NCBI GenBank assembly: GCA_033762735.1
Contig: JANRLJ010000207.1
Location: 1-64,000, forward strand
Reading direction: 5' to 3'
Length of the DNA: 64,000 bases
Source of the DNA: JANRLJ01 sp033762735
GTDB taxonomy: Bacteria; Chloroflexota; Anaerolineae; Aggregatilineales; Phototrophicaceae
The stretch's first letter is position 1; each line of letters starts with the position of its first letter. This document shows positions 23,310 through 32,641 of this stretch, piece after piece. The notes below the pieces were generated by a model that saw only the letters and a program-made list of their open reading frames with translations, ran no database searches and was not told the DNA's origin. The translations under genes were made by a program, and so were the position numbers.

Positions 23310-26186
23310 ATGCTGCAAGCACTCGACATCCTGAATTTCACGATTGAACGGTTATGGCGCAATCGCGTGATGGTGTTCTGGGCGCTGCTGGGGCTTTCCG
23401 CCGCGACGACGCTCGCCCTCAGCCTGGTGCTGTACGTCGACGCCGTGAATACCAATCTGCTGGATGACCGCCTGCGAATCAGCGCGGCACTGGGCGGCGC
23501 ACCGACCCCACCCTATGCCTATCGCTTTCGCTATCTGGGGGCATGGGAAGGCAACATCAGCCAGCAGGATGTAGAGCGCACCACTGGCGCGATTGAAGCC
23601 AACTTCAAAAATACCATTGGCCTGCCCACTGCCCGGCAGACCAATTTCGTGCGCAGCATCTTCTGGTCGCTGCGGCTGACACCCGAAGGCGGCACCGCAA
23701 GCGGTCCGCCTCTGGCATTGGGCAATTTCAACCTCGGCACCCTTACGGGCGCGAACGACCTGATGCGCATCGTGGACGGAGAATGGCCGCCTGCCAGCGA
23801 AGACTCACCGTCGGAATCCACCCAGGCAGAGACACAGACGGTCAGCAGCAATGCTCAGGGAGCGGCACAGCCGGTGGCTGATCCGATTCCGGTGCTGGTG
23901 GCCGAATCGCAGTTATATACGGCGGGCGTACAGGTGGGCGATCTCATCACCGCGCAGGCACCCGGCGGCCAGCCGATCACGCTGCGGGTGGCGGCGCTGT
24001 GGGCGCCCTATAACGCCACCGACCCGAACTGGATTTTTACCCCGCGCTTCTTCGACACGATTGTGCTGATGCAGCCGGACGCCTTCTGGAACGCGGTGCA
24101 AGGCCTGAATGAGCCGATTGAAGAAAGCGCCTGGTTCACCGTGTTCGATGGGACGTTCGTGCGCACGTCCGACGCTGCGCCGCTGCTGCGCCGCACCAAT
24201 GACGCCGAACGCGAGATGGGCAACATCCTGCCCGGCATCCGCATGGACTTAGCCCCACGCGATGGGCTGCGTGTGTTCGTACAGGATGTGGAGCGGCTGA
24301 CGCGCCAGCTCGTGCTGGTGATTCTGCCTGTTGGCGGGCTGGTGCTGTATTTCGTCTCGCTGGTGGCCGGGCTGCTGGTCAGCCGCCAGCAAAGCGAGGA
24401 CGCGGTGCTGCGCAGCCGGGGGATGAGCCGACGGATGCTGCTCACGATCCACTTCCTGATGTGGCTGCTGCTGGCCGGGGCGGCCTTCGCGGCGGGGCTG
24501 CTCATCGCGCCCTACATTGTGCGGCTGGTCGGGCGCACCGCTTCCTTCCTGCAATTCGACAACGCGACCGCGCCGCTGCAAGTCACCTTCACGCAGCAGG
24601 CGCTTGTTTATGGCGCGGCAACGGCTGTCCTCGCAGCCAGCAGCGGCCTCTATCTGGCGTGGCGCTCCACCGGGCAGAACATCCTCGGCCATCGCCGCCG
24701 CAATGCCCGCGCCACGCAGGCCTGGTGGCAGCGGTCGTATCTTGATCTGATGGTGCTGGTGCCGGGCATTTACGTCTATTACAACCTGTCACGGCAGGGC
24801 GGGCTGACGGCGGAAGACCCGTTCAGCGATCCGCTCACGTTTCTGGGGCCAACGCTGTTCGCACTTGGGCTGACGCTGCTGTTCCTGCGTGTGTGGCCGT
24901 TCGTGATGCGCATCATCTCCGGCATCCTGACCTATAGCAGCAACATCGCGCTGCTGATGGCGCTGCGCGAACTCACACGCTCTATCGGACGCTATCGCGG
25001 GACGCTGCTGATGATGTGCTTCACGCTCAGCCTGACCGGGTATACCGCGTCGATGGCGAGCACGATTGACAGTTCGCTCAGGGACACGGTCGATTACCGT
25101 ATTGGCGCGGATACCGTGCTGGTGATGGCGGCGGATGCGCAGACCGAACAGGGCGAACAGACTGACTCCGGCCAGCAGACCGTGACCGTCACAGGCTTTA
25201 ATACGCTCCCGGCGGAAGATTTGCTGCGTGTGGAAGGCGTTCGTCAGGTCAGCCGCGTGGGGCGCTACCCGGCACGGCTGTCGCTGCGATCATCGCGGGT
25301 GGACGGGACGCTGGTCGGGATCGACCGCGCAGCAATTGCGGCGGTGGCACGTTCCCGACAGGATTATTCCGCCACGCCCTACGCCGATCTGTTCAATCTG
25401 CTGGCGACCAACCGCAGCGGCATCATCCTCAGCCGCAGGACCGCCGCCGAGAATAACCTGCTGATCGGGCAGGAAGTGCCGATTGAAGTCCAGGCACTCA
25501 ACGAATGGTACAGCGATAATGTCCCGATTATTGGCGTGGTCGATTATTTTCCAACACTGAACCCGACGCAGGGCTTCTTCGCGCTGACCAATCTCGACCC
25601 GATCTTTGAACTGGTCGGCACGGAACTGCCGCATGATGTGTGGCTCGGCCTGGAACCGGGCGCTGATCTGGACGCGATTCGGGAAGCGGTGCGCGAACTC
25701 GGCTTCCCGGTGCTGGAATGGCGCGACCCGGCCAGCGAACTGGCGGCGGAACAGGCCGAGCCTGATCGTCGTGGTGTGCTGGGCTTTCTCTCGGTGGGCT
25801 TTGTCGCCTCGATTGTGCTTACGCTGGTCGGGACGATCATCCAGAACACGGTGAGCTTCCGGGCACAGGCTACTCAATTAGGGTCGCTGCGGGCGATGGG
25901 GCTGCGCGGTCTGGCAGTGGGGATGTACCTGATCTTCGTGCAGGGCATCGCCGCGTTGAGCGGGATTCTAAGCGGCACCTCCATCGGCATCGCGACTACG
26001 CTGCTGTTCCTGCCACTGCTGGATTTCAGCGGTGGACTGCCGCCCTATCTGGTGCGCGTGGCGTGGAATGAAATCGTTGTCGTTTATGTAGTGTTTGCAG
26101 GCGTACTGTTCAGCGTGACGCTGCTGACCACGATGGTCGTGAGCCGCGAACGGCTGGCGACGGTGGTCAAGCTGGGTGATGCTTAG
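23310..26186 (+). CDS. FtsX-like ABC transporter permease
   Basis: This is a 958-residue MacB/FtsX-type permease with two FtsX units. A first membrane helix (about 15-45, VMVFWALLGLSAATTLALSL) is followed by a large exported domain (about 45-335). Three or four helices come next (about 335-480, beginning LVILPVGGLVLYFVSLVAGL, with EDAVLRSRGMSRRMLL), then further helices to about 575, a second exported domain (about 580-810), and a final set of three helices (about 825-945; LGSLRAMGLRGLAVGMYL, then SVTLLTTMVVSRERL). The family couples ATP hydrolysis to movement of substrates or lipoproteins out of the membrane. An adaptor and two ATPases follow downstream, which supports a MacAB-like export complex. 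A heptamer tract sits right behind the stop. Confidence 0.87.
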   Translation: MLQALDILNFTIERLWRNRVMVFWALLGLSAATTLALSLVLYVDAVNTNLLDDRLRISAALGGAPTPPYAYRFRYLGAWEGNISQQDVERTTGAIEANFKNTIGLPTARQTNFVRSIFWSLRLTPEGGTASGPPLALGNFNLGTLTGANDLMRIVDGEWPPASEDSPSESTQAETQTVSSNAQGAAQPVADPIPVLVAESQLYTAGVQVGDLITAQAPGGQPITLRVAALWAPYNATDPNWIFTPRFFDTIVLMQPDAFWNAVQGLNEPIEESAWFTVFDGTFVRTSDAAPLLRRTNDAEREMGNILPGIRMDLAPRDGLRVFVQDVERLTRQLVLVILPVGGLVLYFVSLVAGLLVSRQQSEDAVLRSRGMSRRMLLTIHFLMWLLLAGAAFAAGLLIAPYIVRLVGRTASFLQFDNATAPLQVTFTQQALVYGAATAVLAASSGLYLAWRSTGQNILGHRRRNARATQAWWQRSYLDLMVLVPGIYVYYNLSRQGGLTAEDPFSDPLTFLGPTLFALGLTLLFLRVWPFVMRIISGILTYSSNIALLMALRELTRSIGRYRGTLLMMCFTLSLTGYTASMASTIDSSLRDTVDYRIGADTVLVMAADAQTEQGEQTDSGQQTVTVTGFNTLPAEDLLRVEGVRQVSRVGRYPARLSLRSSRVDGTLVGIDRAAIAAVARSRQDYSATPYADLFNLLATNRSGIILSRRTAAENNLLIGQEVPIEVQALNEWYSDNVPIIGVVDYFPTLNPTQGFFALTNLDPIFELVGTELPHDVWLGLEPGADLDAIREAVRELGFPVLEWRDPASELAAEQAEPDRRGVLGFLSVGFVASIVLTLVGTIIQNTVSFRAQATQLGSLRAMGLRGLAVGMYLIFVQGIAALSGILSGTSIGIATTLLFLPLLDFSGGLPPYLVRVAWNEIVVVYVVFAGVLFSVTLLTTMVVSRERLATVVKLGDA

Positions 26187-26187
26187 G

Positions 26188-26229
26188 AAGTACCGAGTTG
26201 TGAGTACCGAGTGATGAGTATTGAGCAAC
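26188..26229. repeat. Heptamer repeat tract behind permease gene
   Basis: Six units follow in exact 7-bp phase: AAGTACC, GAGTTGT, GAGTACC, GAGTGAT, GAGTATT, GAGCAAC. The tract starts one base after the stop codon of the permease. Confidence 0.85.
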
Positions 26230-26248
26230 TTTTTGTCGCAGAGCGAAA

Positions 26249-26272
26249 GTAGGGACACGGCATGTCGTGTCC
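26249..26272. repeat. Palindrome of the GTAGGGACACGG type (imperfect)
   Basis: GTAGGGACACGGCATGTCGTGTCCT is a near-palindrome centred on CATG. It is a close relative of the perfect copies at 41320 and 42298. Its arms differ by one G/T position and the last base. Confidence 0.7.
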
Positions 26273-26335
26273 TGTATCCCTTGTCGAGACTGAACACAAC
26301 AAGGGCGTGGTGGACTTTGAGGACAACACTGATAG

Positions 26336-26355
26336 GGGCGTAGTGCGCTACGCCC
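26336..26355. repeat. Palindrome GGGCGTAG/CTACGCCC
   Basis: An 8-bp perfect inverted repeat with a 4-base centre (TGCG), 60 bp past the preceding palindrome. Together with the heptamer tract it fills the gap before the adaptor gene. Confidence 0.6.
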
Positions 26356-26410
26356 GTACATCGGCCTGATTTTCGCCATTCTCGACAAAAGGCGCAGCAA
26401 TCCCGAAGAA

Positions 26411-27838
26411 ATGGTTGACCGGATCATGATTGAAACGAGGCTGATGTTGCACAGCAGGCACCCCACTCATCAATGGCAGCACGTGGTCTACCTTCTATTT
26501 GCCTGTCTGCTGGCTGTGCTGACGGCCTGTGCTGATGCCCCTGCACCCAACGTTGACGGTCAGCCCAACGCCGCGCAGGGTGTGCCTACCTCGACGCCCT
26601 TCCCGACGGCGCAGGCGGTCGCCCGTGAGACGTTTATCGTCGAACGCGGGGATGTGGTGCGGACGCTGGAATTTACCGGGCGCTGGGAGCCGCGCGACCG
26701 TGTTACGCTTGGGTTCGAGGTCGCCGGAGCCGTGCGGGCGGTGAACGTGCAGCGAGACGCGACCGTCAACGCCGGGCAGCTTCTCGCCGATTTGCAGATC
26801 GACGCACTGGAACGCGATCTCGCCAGTGCCAACATCAGCTTGCAGGATGCGATTGCGGAGTCGCAGCGTGGGCGGCAGACCGATGTGCGCTCGGTGGAAG
26901 ATGCGCAGATCGACCTTGTGAATGCTGAACTGGCCCTGCAGCGGGCACAGGAGAACACCCCCTGGACAGGAGTCGCACAGGCACGGCTGACGCTGGATGA
27001 CGCCGAACGCGATCTGGAAGATGCCCGCCGCGCCTATGCCGAAGCGCTCAGCCAGCCAGAGTCGCCGGGGGCGGGCGGGGCAGTGGACGCAGCGCGGGCG
27101 GGGCTGCTGGACGCCGAAGATCGCCTGCGCAACGCCCAGATCAGCTACTTCAGCAGCGCCCAGCAGTACAACGATTATCAGTACACCCTGATCGAAGCGC
27201 AGAACCGCGTCACACTGGCGCAGCGGGCGCTCCAGCGGGCAATTGAAACCGGTGGCAGACCGAGCACGTCGGCGGTGCGCACGGCACAGCTTCGGATTGA
27301 CCAGATCAACGAGCAGATCGCGCAGTCGTCGCTCTACTCGCCCATTGATGGCGTCGTCCTGCAGGTGAGTATCCGTCCTGGTGATCAGGTGCAGGCCTTT
27401 CAGCAGGTGATTACCGTCGGCCTGCCCGAACCGCTGGAAGTGATCGCGGATGGGCTGCCGCTGGCGGATGCGCAGCGTCTGAGCATCGGCCTGCTGGGGG
27501 TGTGCTATCCGCTCAACCAGCCCGATCTGGCGGTGCAGTGCGTCGTCCGGCAGATTCCGCTGACCGCCCGCGATGTCGATCAGACCACCCGTGTCGGCGC
27601 GATTTTTGATGAACTACCGCGCGGGACGATCATTCAGGTGGAGATGCCGCTGGAAACGGCAGAAGGGGTGCTGCGGGTGCCGCCGCGTTTCGTGCGTGAG
27701 TTCCAGGGTGTGCCTTATGTGCTGCTGCAAACCCCGGAAGGCCCGCGTCGCGTGAACGTCACGGTCGGTCTGCGCACCGATGACTGGATTGAACTACAGG
27801 CGGGCGTCAGCGAAGGCGACGTGGTGATTGGCCCATGA
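26411..27838 (+). CDS. HlyD/MacA-type periplasmic adaptor lipoprotein
   Basis: The protein has 475 residues from the ATG at 26411. In-frame ATGs at 26426 and 26444 are also possible, and the last gives a cleaner signal peptide. A lipobox LTAC follows the hydrophobic segment VYLLFACLLAVL. Residues about 75-105 and 305-335 are the two halves of the lipoyl-like domain (VLEF..WEPRDRVTLGFEVAGAV; SLYSPIDGVVLQVSIRPGD). Between them lie long helical coiled-coil arms (QDAIAESQRGRQTDV to RALQRAIETGG), and a beta-barrel domain ends the chain. Such adaptors link FtsX/MacB permeases to exported substrates. The context (permease upstream, ATPases downstream) fits. Confidence 0.85.
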   Translation: MVDRIMIETRLMLHSRHPTHQWQHVVYLLFACLLAVLTACADAPAPNVDGQPNAAQGVPTSTPFPTAQAVARETFIVERGDVVRTLEFTGRWEPRDRVTLGFEVAGAVRAVNVQRDATVNAGQLLADLQIDALERDLASANISLQDAIAESQRGRQTDVRSVEDAQIDLVNAELALQRAQENTPWTGVAQARLTLDDAERDLEDARRAYAEALSQPESPGAGGAVDAARAGLLDAEDRLRNAQISYFSSAQQYNDYQYTLIEAQNRVTLAQRALQRAIETGGRPSTSAVRTAQLRIDQINEQIAQSSLYSPIDGVVLQVSIRPGDQVQAFQQVITVGLPEPLEVIADGLPLADAQRLSIGLLGVCYPLNQPDLAVQCVVRQIPLTARDVDQTTRVGAIFDELPRGTIIQVEMPLETAEGVLRVPPRFVREFQGVPYVLLQTPEGPRRVNVTVGLRTDDWIELQAGVSEGDVVIGP

Positions 27839-27843
27839 GGTGG

Positions 27844-28236
27844 TTATTCCGCCAGCACCCACGCCACAGCCTGCACGAATTCGCTGACGTGGAAGAACTT
27901 CAGGCGGTCGTTGCTGCCATGAATAATCAGGCGGATCAGCCCTTCCGCGATGATTGCCATCGCCCGGTTGGAGTGAAGGTATGCCCCACGTGTGACAGCG
28001 CGTTCCGTCATCTGGCGATTCAGCGCCTGGGCACGTTCGAGGGTCTGGCGGATGGGCGAATTGTTCACGCCATGCACATCCACAATATAACGGATGAGCA
28101 CATCCGGGGACGTGGCAAGCACCACCTGATAGAACTGATCGAGCAGAAACTCGCTCGCAGCGCGTGTGCTGTGATTCAGGATGAACAGATGGATGCCATT
28201 TTCAAGCAGGCGATATTCGCACGGCGCAGTCTGCAT
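27844..28236 (-). CDS. STAS-like (SpoIIAA-fold) protein of unknown function, third copy
   Basis: The 130-residue protein has the same strand/helix order as the pair at 5169-6077: CEYRLLENGIHLFILNHST, a helix, VLIRYIVDVHGVNNSP, a helix, AYLHSNRAMAIIAEGL, and a closing KFFHVSEFVQAVAWVL. It is on the minus strand and converges on the adaptor gene with only 5 bp between stops. It interrupts the otherwise co-directional export cluster. No Asp/Ser phosphorylation site is obvious in the place used by anti-anti-sigma factors. The function is unknown. Confidence 0.65.
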   Translation of the reverse strand: MQTAPCEYRLLENGIHLFILNHSTRAASEFLLDQFYQVVLATSPDVLIRYIVDVHGVNNSPIRQTLERAQALNRQMTERAVTRGAYLHSNRAMAIIAEGLIRLIIHGSNDRLKFFHVSEFVQAVAWVLAE

Positions 28237-28408
28237 AGTGGTTTTGGAGTGGGTGAACAGGTCAGGTCAAAACGGCTGAATAGAATGACGCCCAAAGGTT
28301 AAACGTTTCTTACGCGGAGACTCATAAACAGTGAGGCAGGCGCGTCCTGGCGCTGTTCAATCTGTCAGTGGTTGTACGTCCGATGATGCGATTGAGTAAA
28401 GAATTTTT

Positions 28409-29401
28409 ATGCAACCTGAAATGACCCTTACCACCCCGAATGTCAGCGCGATTGCGGCTCCATCCCGCGAAAAAGCACCGCCCTTTATCGTCTGTCGGCG
28501 TGTGGTGAAGGCCTATAAGGTCAGCAATCACGAGATCGTCAGCCTGCGCGGCATCGACTTTGAAATGCAGCGTGGCGAATTTGTGGCGCTGGTGGGGCCA
28601 TCCGGCGCGGGCAAAAGCTCCCTGCTGAACCTGCTCGGCGGGCTGGATCTGCCCACAGCGGGTGAGTTAATCGTGGATGGGCAAAATCTGCTGGAACTCA
28701 AGCCGCGCCAGCAGGCCGCCTATCGCCTGACCAAAGTCGGCTTCCTGTGGCAGCAGGTGGAGCGTAATCTGCTGCCGAGTCGTTCCGCGCTGCGCAACGT
28801 GACACTGCCGATGATGATGGCGGGCGTTCCGGCCTGGCGGCGGGTGAAACAGGCGCGTGAACTGCTCACGGCGGTCGGGCTGAAAGACCACCTGCGCAAG
28901 CGACCCTCACAGCTTTCCGGCGGGCAGCAGCAGCGCGTGGCGATTGCGGTCGCGCTGGCAAACCGTCCACCGCTGCTGCTGGCGGATGAGCCAACCGGGG
29001 CGCTCGACCGCAGCAGTTCGGCGCAGGTGATGGCGCTGCTGGACGATCTGCGGGCAGAGTTTAACCTCACCATCCTGATGACCACGCACGATCTCGATCT
29101 TGCCGCCCGTGCTGACCGGGTGCTGACGCTGCGCGATGGCGCACTGGGGCAGGATATTTCCGGCCATGATGCCGACAGCAGCCCGGCGCTCGACGCCGCC
29201 GGACGAATCCAGCTTCCCGAACCGGTGCGGGCACAGTTGGGCGAGGCACATCGTATCGCGGTCGAAATCCGCCCGGAAGGGGTACTGCTGCGACCGGAGC
29301 AGGCGGAAAGCGACGACGTGAGCGCGGCCTTGCAGGACATGCTCCCACAGGATGCGCCGCCGGAAAAACGCCGCCTGTTCCGCAGACGGAAGCGGGCGTG
29401 A
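28409..29401 (+). CDS. ABC transporter ATP-binding protein (MacB/LolD type), first
   Basis: The protein has 330 residues. Walker A is GPSGAGKSS (about residues 62-70), the Q-loop region is LWQQVERNLLPS, the signature is LSGGQQQRVAI, Walker B is LLLADEPTGALD, and the H-loop is MTTHDLD. Residues about 250-330 form a C-terminal extension (EPVRAQLGEAHRIAVEIRPE) that may contact the partner or membrane. The product is the motor for the FtsX permease. The ATG lacks a clear ribosome site. The second ATPase follows after 34 bp. Confidence 0.9.
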   Translation: MQPEMTLTTPNVSAIAAPSREKAPPFIVCRRVVKAYKVSNHEIVSLRGIDFEMQRGEFVALVGPSGAGKSSLLNLLGGLDLPTAGELIVDGQNLLELKPRQQAAYRLTKVGFLWQQVERNLLPSRSALRNVTLPMMMAGVPAWRRVKQARELLTAVGLKDHLRKRPSQLSGGQQQRVAIAVALANRPPLLLADEPTGALDRSSSAQVMALLDDLRAEFNLTILMTTHDLDLAARADRVLTLRDGALGQDISGHDADSSPALDAAGRIQLPEPVRAQLGEAHRIAVEIRPEGVLLRPEQAESDDVSAALQDMLPQDAPPEKRRLFRRRKRA

Positions 29402-29435
29402 ATTGTTCAGGAAATTTTGCAGGTGAGTCAACCCA

Positions 29436-30236
29436 ATGTTCAGAAAGAAAGCAGCGGCAGACAATAACAACAGCGTCGAGGTGCAGGGTGTGGTGCGCAC
29501 CTTCGGCCAGGGTGAGACGACCGTGCACGTCCTGCGCGGGCTTGATCTGACCGTCCCACGCGGGCAGTTGGTGGCGCTCTATGGGCCATCGGGCAGCGGC
29601 AAAACCACACTGCTGAACCTGATTGGTGCGCTCGACCGCCCCTCCGCCGGGACGATTCTGGTAGATGGCAAGGACATCACGCGCATGAGCGATGGCCGCC
29701 GCGCTCGGCTGCGCCGCCGCAGGATAGGCTTCATCTTCCAGAGCGGTACGCTGATCCCGACTTACTCCGCCATCGAGAACATCGACCTGGCGCTGCGGCT
29801 GCCCCGGCTGAGCTACTTCGAGCGGCGCAAACGGGCAAAATCCGCCCTCGAAGCGGTGGGCTTAAGCGCCTGGTCCAATCACATGCCGGAAGAACTGTCG
29901 GGCGGGCAGCGGCAGCGCGTGGCGATTGCGCGGGCACTGGCCTTGCGCCCGGCCATCATCCTGGCTGATGAACCGACGAATGGGCTGGACACCCGCACGG
30001 CCAAACGTGTCCTGCTGCTGTTTCGCGGGATCGCTGAAGCGCAGGGGACGACCTTTCTGATCGTCAGCCATGATCCCCTGACGGCGGAGTATGTGGATGT
30101 CACCTATGATTTACAGGATGGGGTACTGGCGAGGCGTGAAGCGGGGTATGATCCCCACACTCACATCCTGCCATCGCTAATGATCGAGCAAGTGGAAACG
30201 CAGCCAGAAACCGAAACGATGGAGAGCAGCACATGA
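29436..30236 (+). CDS. ABC transporter ATP-binding protein (MacB/LolD type), second
   Basis: The protein has 266 residues. Walker A is GPSGSGKTTLLN, the Q-loop is FIFQSGTLIPTYSAIENIDL, the signature is LSGGQRQRVAIARALAL, Walker B is IILADEPTNGLD, and the H-loop is LIVSHDP. It is similar to but distinct from the first ATPase, so the two could work as a heterodimer on one permease, or drive different permeases. GCAGGTGAG precedes the ATG. The stop overlaps the start of the next gene by 4 bp (ATGA), so they are coupled. Confidence 0.9.
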   Translation: MFRKKAAADNNNSVEVQGVVRTFGQGETTVHVLRGLDLTVPRGQLVALYGPSGSGKTTLLNLIGALDRPSAGTILVDGKDITRMSDGRRARLRRRRIGFIFQSGTLIPTYSAIENIDLALRLPRLSYFERRKRAKSALEAVGLSAWSNHMPEELSGGQRQRVAIARALALRPAIILADEPTNGLDTRTAKRVLLLFRGIAEAQGTTFLIVSHDPLTAEYVDVTYDLQDGVLARREAGYDPHTHILPSLMIEQVETQPETETMESST

Positions 30237-31222
30237 CGTTTTACGGGCGACAAGCGAACCCAGACCGCCGGGATGGGAGAGCGGTTTCGACACGGCGTTC
30301 GGCGCGGCAGGCATTTGCCGGGCTGGCGCTTCTGCTGCTCATGATGGCGCTGGCCGCCTGCAATCTCCAGCGCTCGTCGGAAGTGGCACTGCAAGTCTCG
30401 CCCAGCCCGACGATGCCGACCAACACACCAACCGAAACCGAGCCGCCTTATACCCCGCTGGCGAGCTTTACACCGTCACGCACACTGCGTCCCGCGCCCA
30501 CTTTTGAGCCGCCCACGCTCACGCGCCAGCCCACACAGCCACCGAGCGCAACGCCAACGCCGACGATCAACGTTGAACTCAACATCCCTGGCCTGATCGT
30601 CGCGGATACCGAAGTACCGACCGGCACGGCGGGCTGTACCGTGCGCGAGGACTGGAAGCTGGAGTATACGGTGCGCTTTCAGGAGACGCTGTCGAGCATC
30701 GCCGACCAGTACAACACCTATGCCAGTGATCTGGCAGCGGGGAACTGCCTTTCCAATCCTGACGTGATTCGCGAAGGCCAAGTCATCCGTGTTCCCGGTG
30801 AGGCGCATCCCTTCCGCCCCGCGATTGAGTGCCGCCCCTGGGAACTGCTGATCCCGGCCAACGGCACGATCACCATTCCCGGCGAAGGACAACTCACGTT
30901 TAACTGGCGTGGGCCGCTTGCCCCGCGTAACGTGCTGCGCATCTACCGCGCCAACGCCCAGGGTGTACCGCAGACGGCGGAAAATCAGCCGCTTGTGGAG
31001 ATCATGGTCGAACAGCGGCAGGAACACACCATCAACCTGAGCCAGATTCCAGAAGCAGGCACCTATGCCTGGCGCGTCTTCCCACTGACGTGGGACTATC
31101 AGCCGACCGGATGCGAGGCCAGCTATACAGCGCAGTTCAGCAAGGCCGCTGCGCCCCCACCCACGCCGACCCTTGATCTGGGACGACCAACGCCCGAGGC
31201 GACCGTGCCTGTTGGCCCATAA
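30233..31222 (+). CDS. LysM-domain lipoprotein
   Basis: The protein has 329 residues. After a basic N-terminal stretch comes the signal FAGLALLLLMMALAAC with a lipobox cysteine. A Pro/Thr-rich linker follows (about 55-115, many PT/TPTP). A LysM module covers about 137-185 (LEYTVRFQETLSSIADQYN, then NPDVIREGQVIRVPG) and is followed by a beta-sandwich C-terminal region ending in another PTPT-rich tail. LysM binds wall glycans. The 4-bp overlap with the second ATPase places it in the export operon, perhaps as wall anchor of the complex; this is inference. A Cys pair flanks the LysM (TAGCTVR, ECRPW). Confidence 0.83.
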   Translation: MTFYGRQANPDRRDGRAVSTRRSARQAFAGLALLLLMMALAACNLQRSSEVALQVSPSPTMPTNTPTETEPPYTPLASFTPSRTLRPAPTFEPPTLTRQPTQPPSATPTPTINVELNIPGLIVADTEVPTGTAGCTVREDWKLEYTVRFQETLSSIADQYNTYASDLAAGNCLSNPDVIREGQVIRVPGEAHPFRPAIECRPWELLIPANGTITIPGEGQLTFNWRGPLAPRNVLRIYRANAQGVPQTAENQPLVEIMVEQRQEHTINLSQIPEAGTYAWRVFPLTWDYQPTGCEASYTAQFSKAAAPPPTPTLDLGRPTPEATVPVGP

Positions 31223-31243
31223 GCACAAAGGCCGCAGTGCGAC

Positions 31244-32641
31244 CTAATCGCGCTCGGTATAAATGCCGTGAAAGCCCAGCGGCACCACCTGTGGCACGGT
31301 GGCGCGGGCGATTTCGGTGAAGGTGGCTGCATCCAGCGCCAGCAGGAAGGAATTACCCTGCGCGGTATCCAGCACCACCGACAGCACCACGCCGTCATCC
31401 TCCGCTGCTGCCCCCGGTTGCGCCACAAAGACGGGTTCGCCGGGGTGGCAGCCTGCTTCGTGCCAGGTGGTTGCGGCGCGGGTTTCCACATCCAGCTTCA
31501 CCAACTGGTTCATAAAGCCGCCCGACCGCGCACTGATGCCATAGGTGTAACGATAGGGCAGGCCGTTGTGCCCTTCATAGGCGATGCGCGGCAGTTCGAG
31601 CGGTGTGTCGTTCAGCGTCTCATAGCTGGCGTGGACGCCGCCGCTGAGGTTCAGACGGTAGCGCCGGACGTGACCGATCTGAGGGGTCGAGGTTCGCAGC
31701 GCATCCAGATAGAGCGCCCGTACAATCTCGCCGTCGGGATAGGCGACCACATCCATCACAATTTCATTCCCCTGCTCATAAGCATTGACGTGATGAAAGG
31801 CAAAGAACGGCTCGGCTTCCAGCGTTTTGAGCAGCGAGCCATCCTGCCGCTGAACGATGAAGATGCGCGAAGGCACGTTTGATCTGAATTCGAGCGCGTC
31901 GCCGAAGGTCGAGCCTTGCAGCAGCCGGAGCGCGTTGGGGAACATCGAAAATTCGACCAGCACGACGTAGTTTTCGGTGAGCGCGAAGCTGTGCATATAG
32001 GCCGGGGTCTTCGTGTCCACCGTGCCGATCAGGTGGCGTTTCGTCTCGCCTGCGGCCATCCGGTAAACGTGATACTGATTCTTGAGGCCGAAGCGCGTCG
32101 TCTCGTTAATGGCCTGCCCGCGTCGGGGGTCGAAATGCGGATGCGGCGTGTTGGTCGTCCCTTTGATGTCATCGTTGAAGGCCACATGGCGCAGCGTCTC
32201 CAGCGTTTCAGGGTCGAATTCCACCGCCATCGGCAGTTCGGTGATCGCGACCACTTTCCCGGCCAGTTTCGTGATGTTGACGTTGGTGTTATCGGTCGGG
32301 TCATTCTGGAAGACGGCCATCATGCGCTGGAAGAACGACCGGCACGGGTCGGTGGCGAATTCCTGATAGGCGATTTTGCCCGCCTGGATGGACTGATAGG
32401 TGCGGGTTTGCAGGAATTTATTGGCGTAATTGACCTGCCCATTCTGGAAGGAAAACTTATGCACCTGCGCCGGGCCGTCGAACCAGTGGCGCATCCCCTT
32501 CTGGCCGACCTCGAACTGACCGGGGCCGTTGCGCAGCAGCGTCCCGCGCAGCCAACCGGGGAGTGTGCCGCGCACGGGCAGCTGCTCGACGCGAATCTCA
32601 TTGGGCTGTGTCTGTAAACCGATGGCGTAAGGTTGTGTCAT
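31244..32641 (-). CDS. Carotenoid cleavage oxygenase family protein
   Basis: This is a 465-residue Fe(II) dioxygenase of the RPE65/apocarotenoid oxygenase family. NGPGQFEVGQKGMRHWFDGP near the N-terminus is a family signature. The four iron-binding histidines can be placed at H167 or H169 (TPHPHF), H217 (YMHSFALTENYVVL), H283 or H284 (FAFHHVNAYE) and H458 (GFHGIY). The family cleaves a double bond in carotenoids, apocarotenoids or stilbenes. It is the last gene of a TetR-NUDIX-membrane-CCD operon and overlaps the gene before it by 4 bp. Confidence 0.9.
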   Translation of the reverse strand: MTQPYAIGLQTQPNEIRVEQLPVRGTLPGWLRGTLLRNGPGQFEVGQKGMRHWFDGPAQVHKFSFQNGQVNYANKFLQTRTYQSIQAGKIAYQEFATDPCRSFFQRMMAVFQNDPTDNTNVNITKLAGKVVAITELPMAVEFDPETLETLRHVAFNDDIKGTTNTPHPHFDPRRGQAINETTRFGLKNQYHVYRMAAGETKRHLIGTVDTKTPAYMHSFALTENYVVLVEFSMFPNALRLLQGSTFGDALEFRSNVPSRIFIVQRQDGSLLKTLEAEPFFAFHHVNAYEQGNEIVMDVVAYPDGEIVRALYLDALRTSTPQIGHVRRYRLNLSGGVHASYETLNDTPLELPRIAYEGHNGLPYRYTYGISARSGGFMNQLVKLDVETRAATTWHEAGCHPGEPVFVAQPGAAAEDDGVVLSVVLDTAQGNSFLLALDAATFTEIARATVPQVVPLGFHGIYTERD

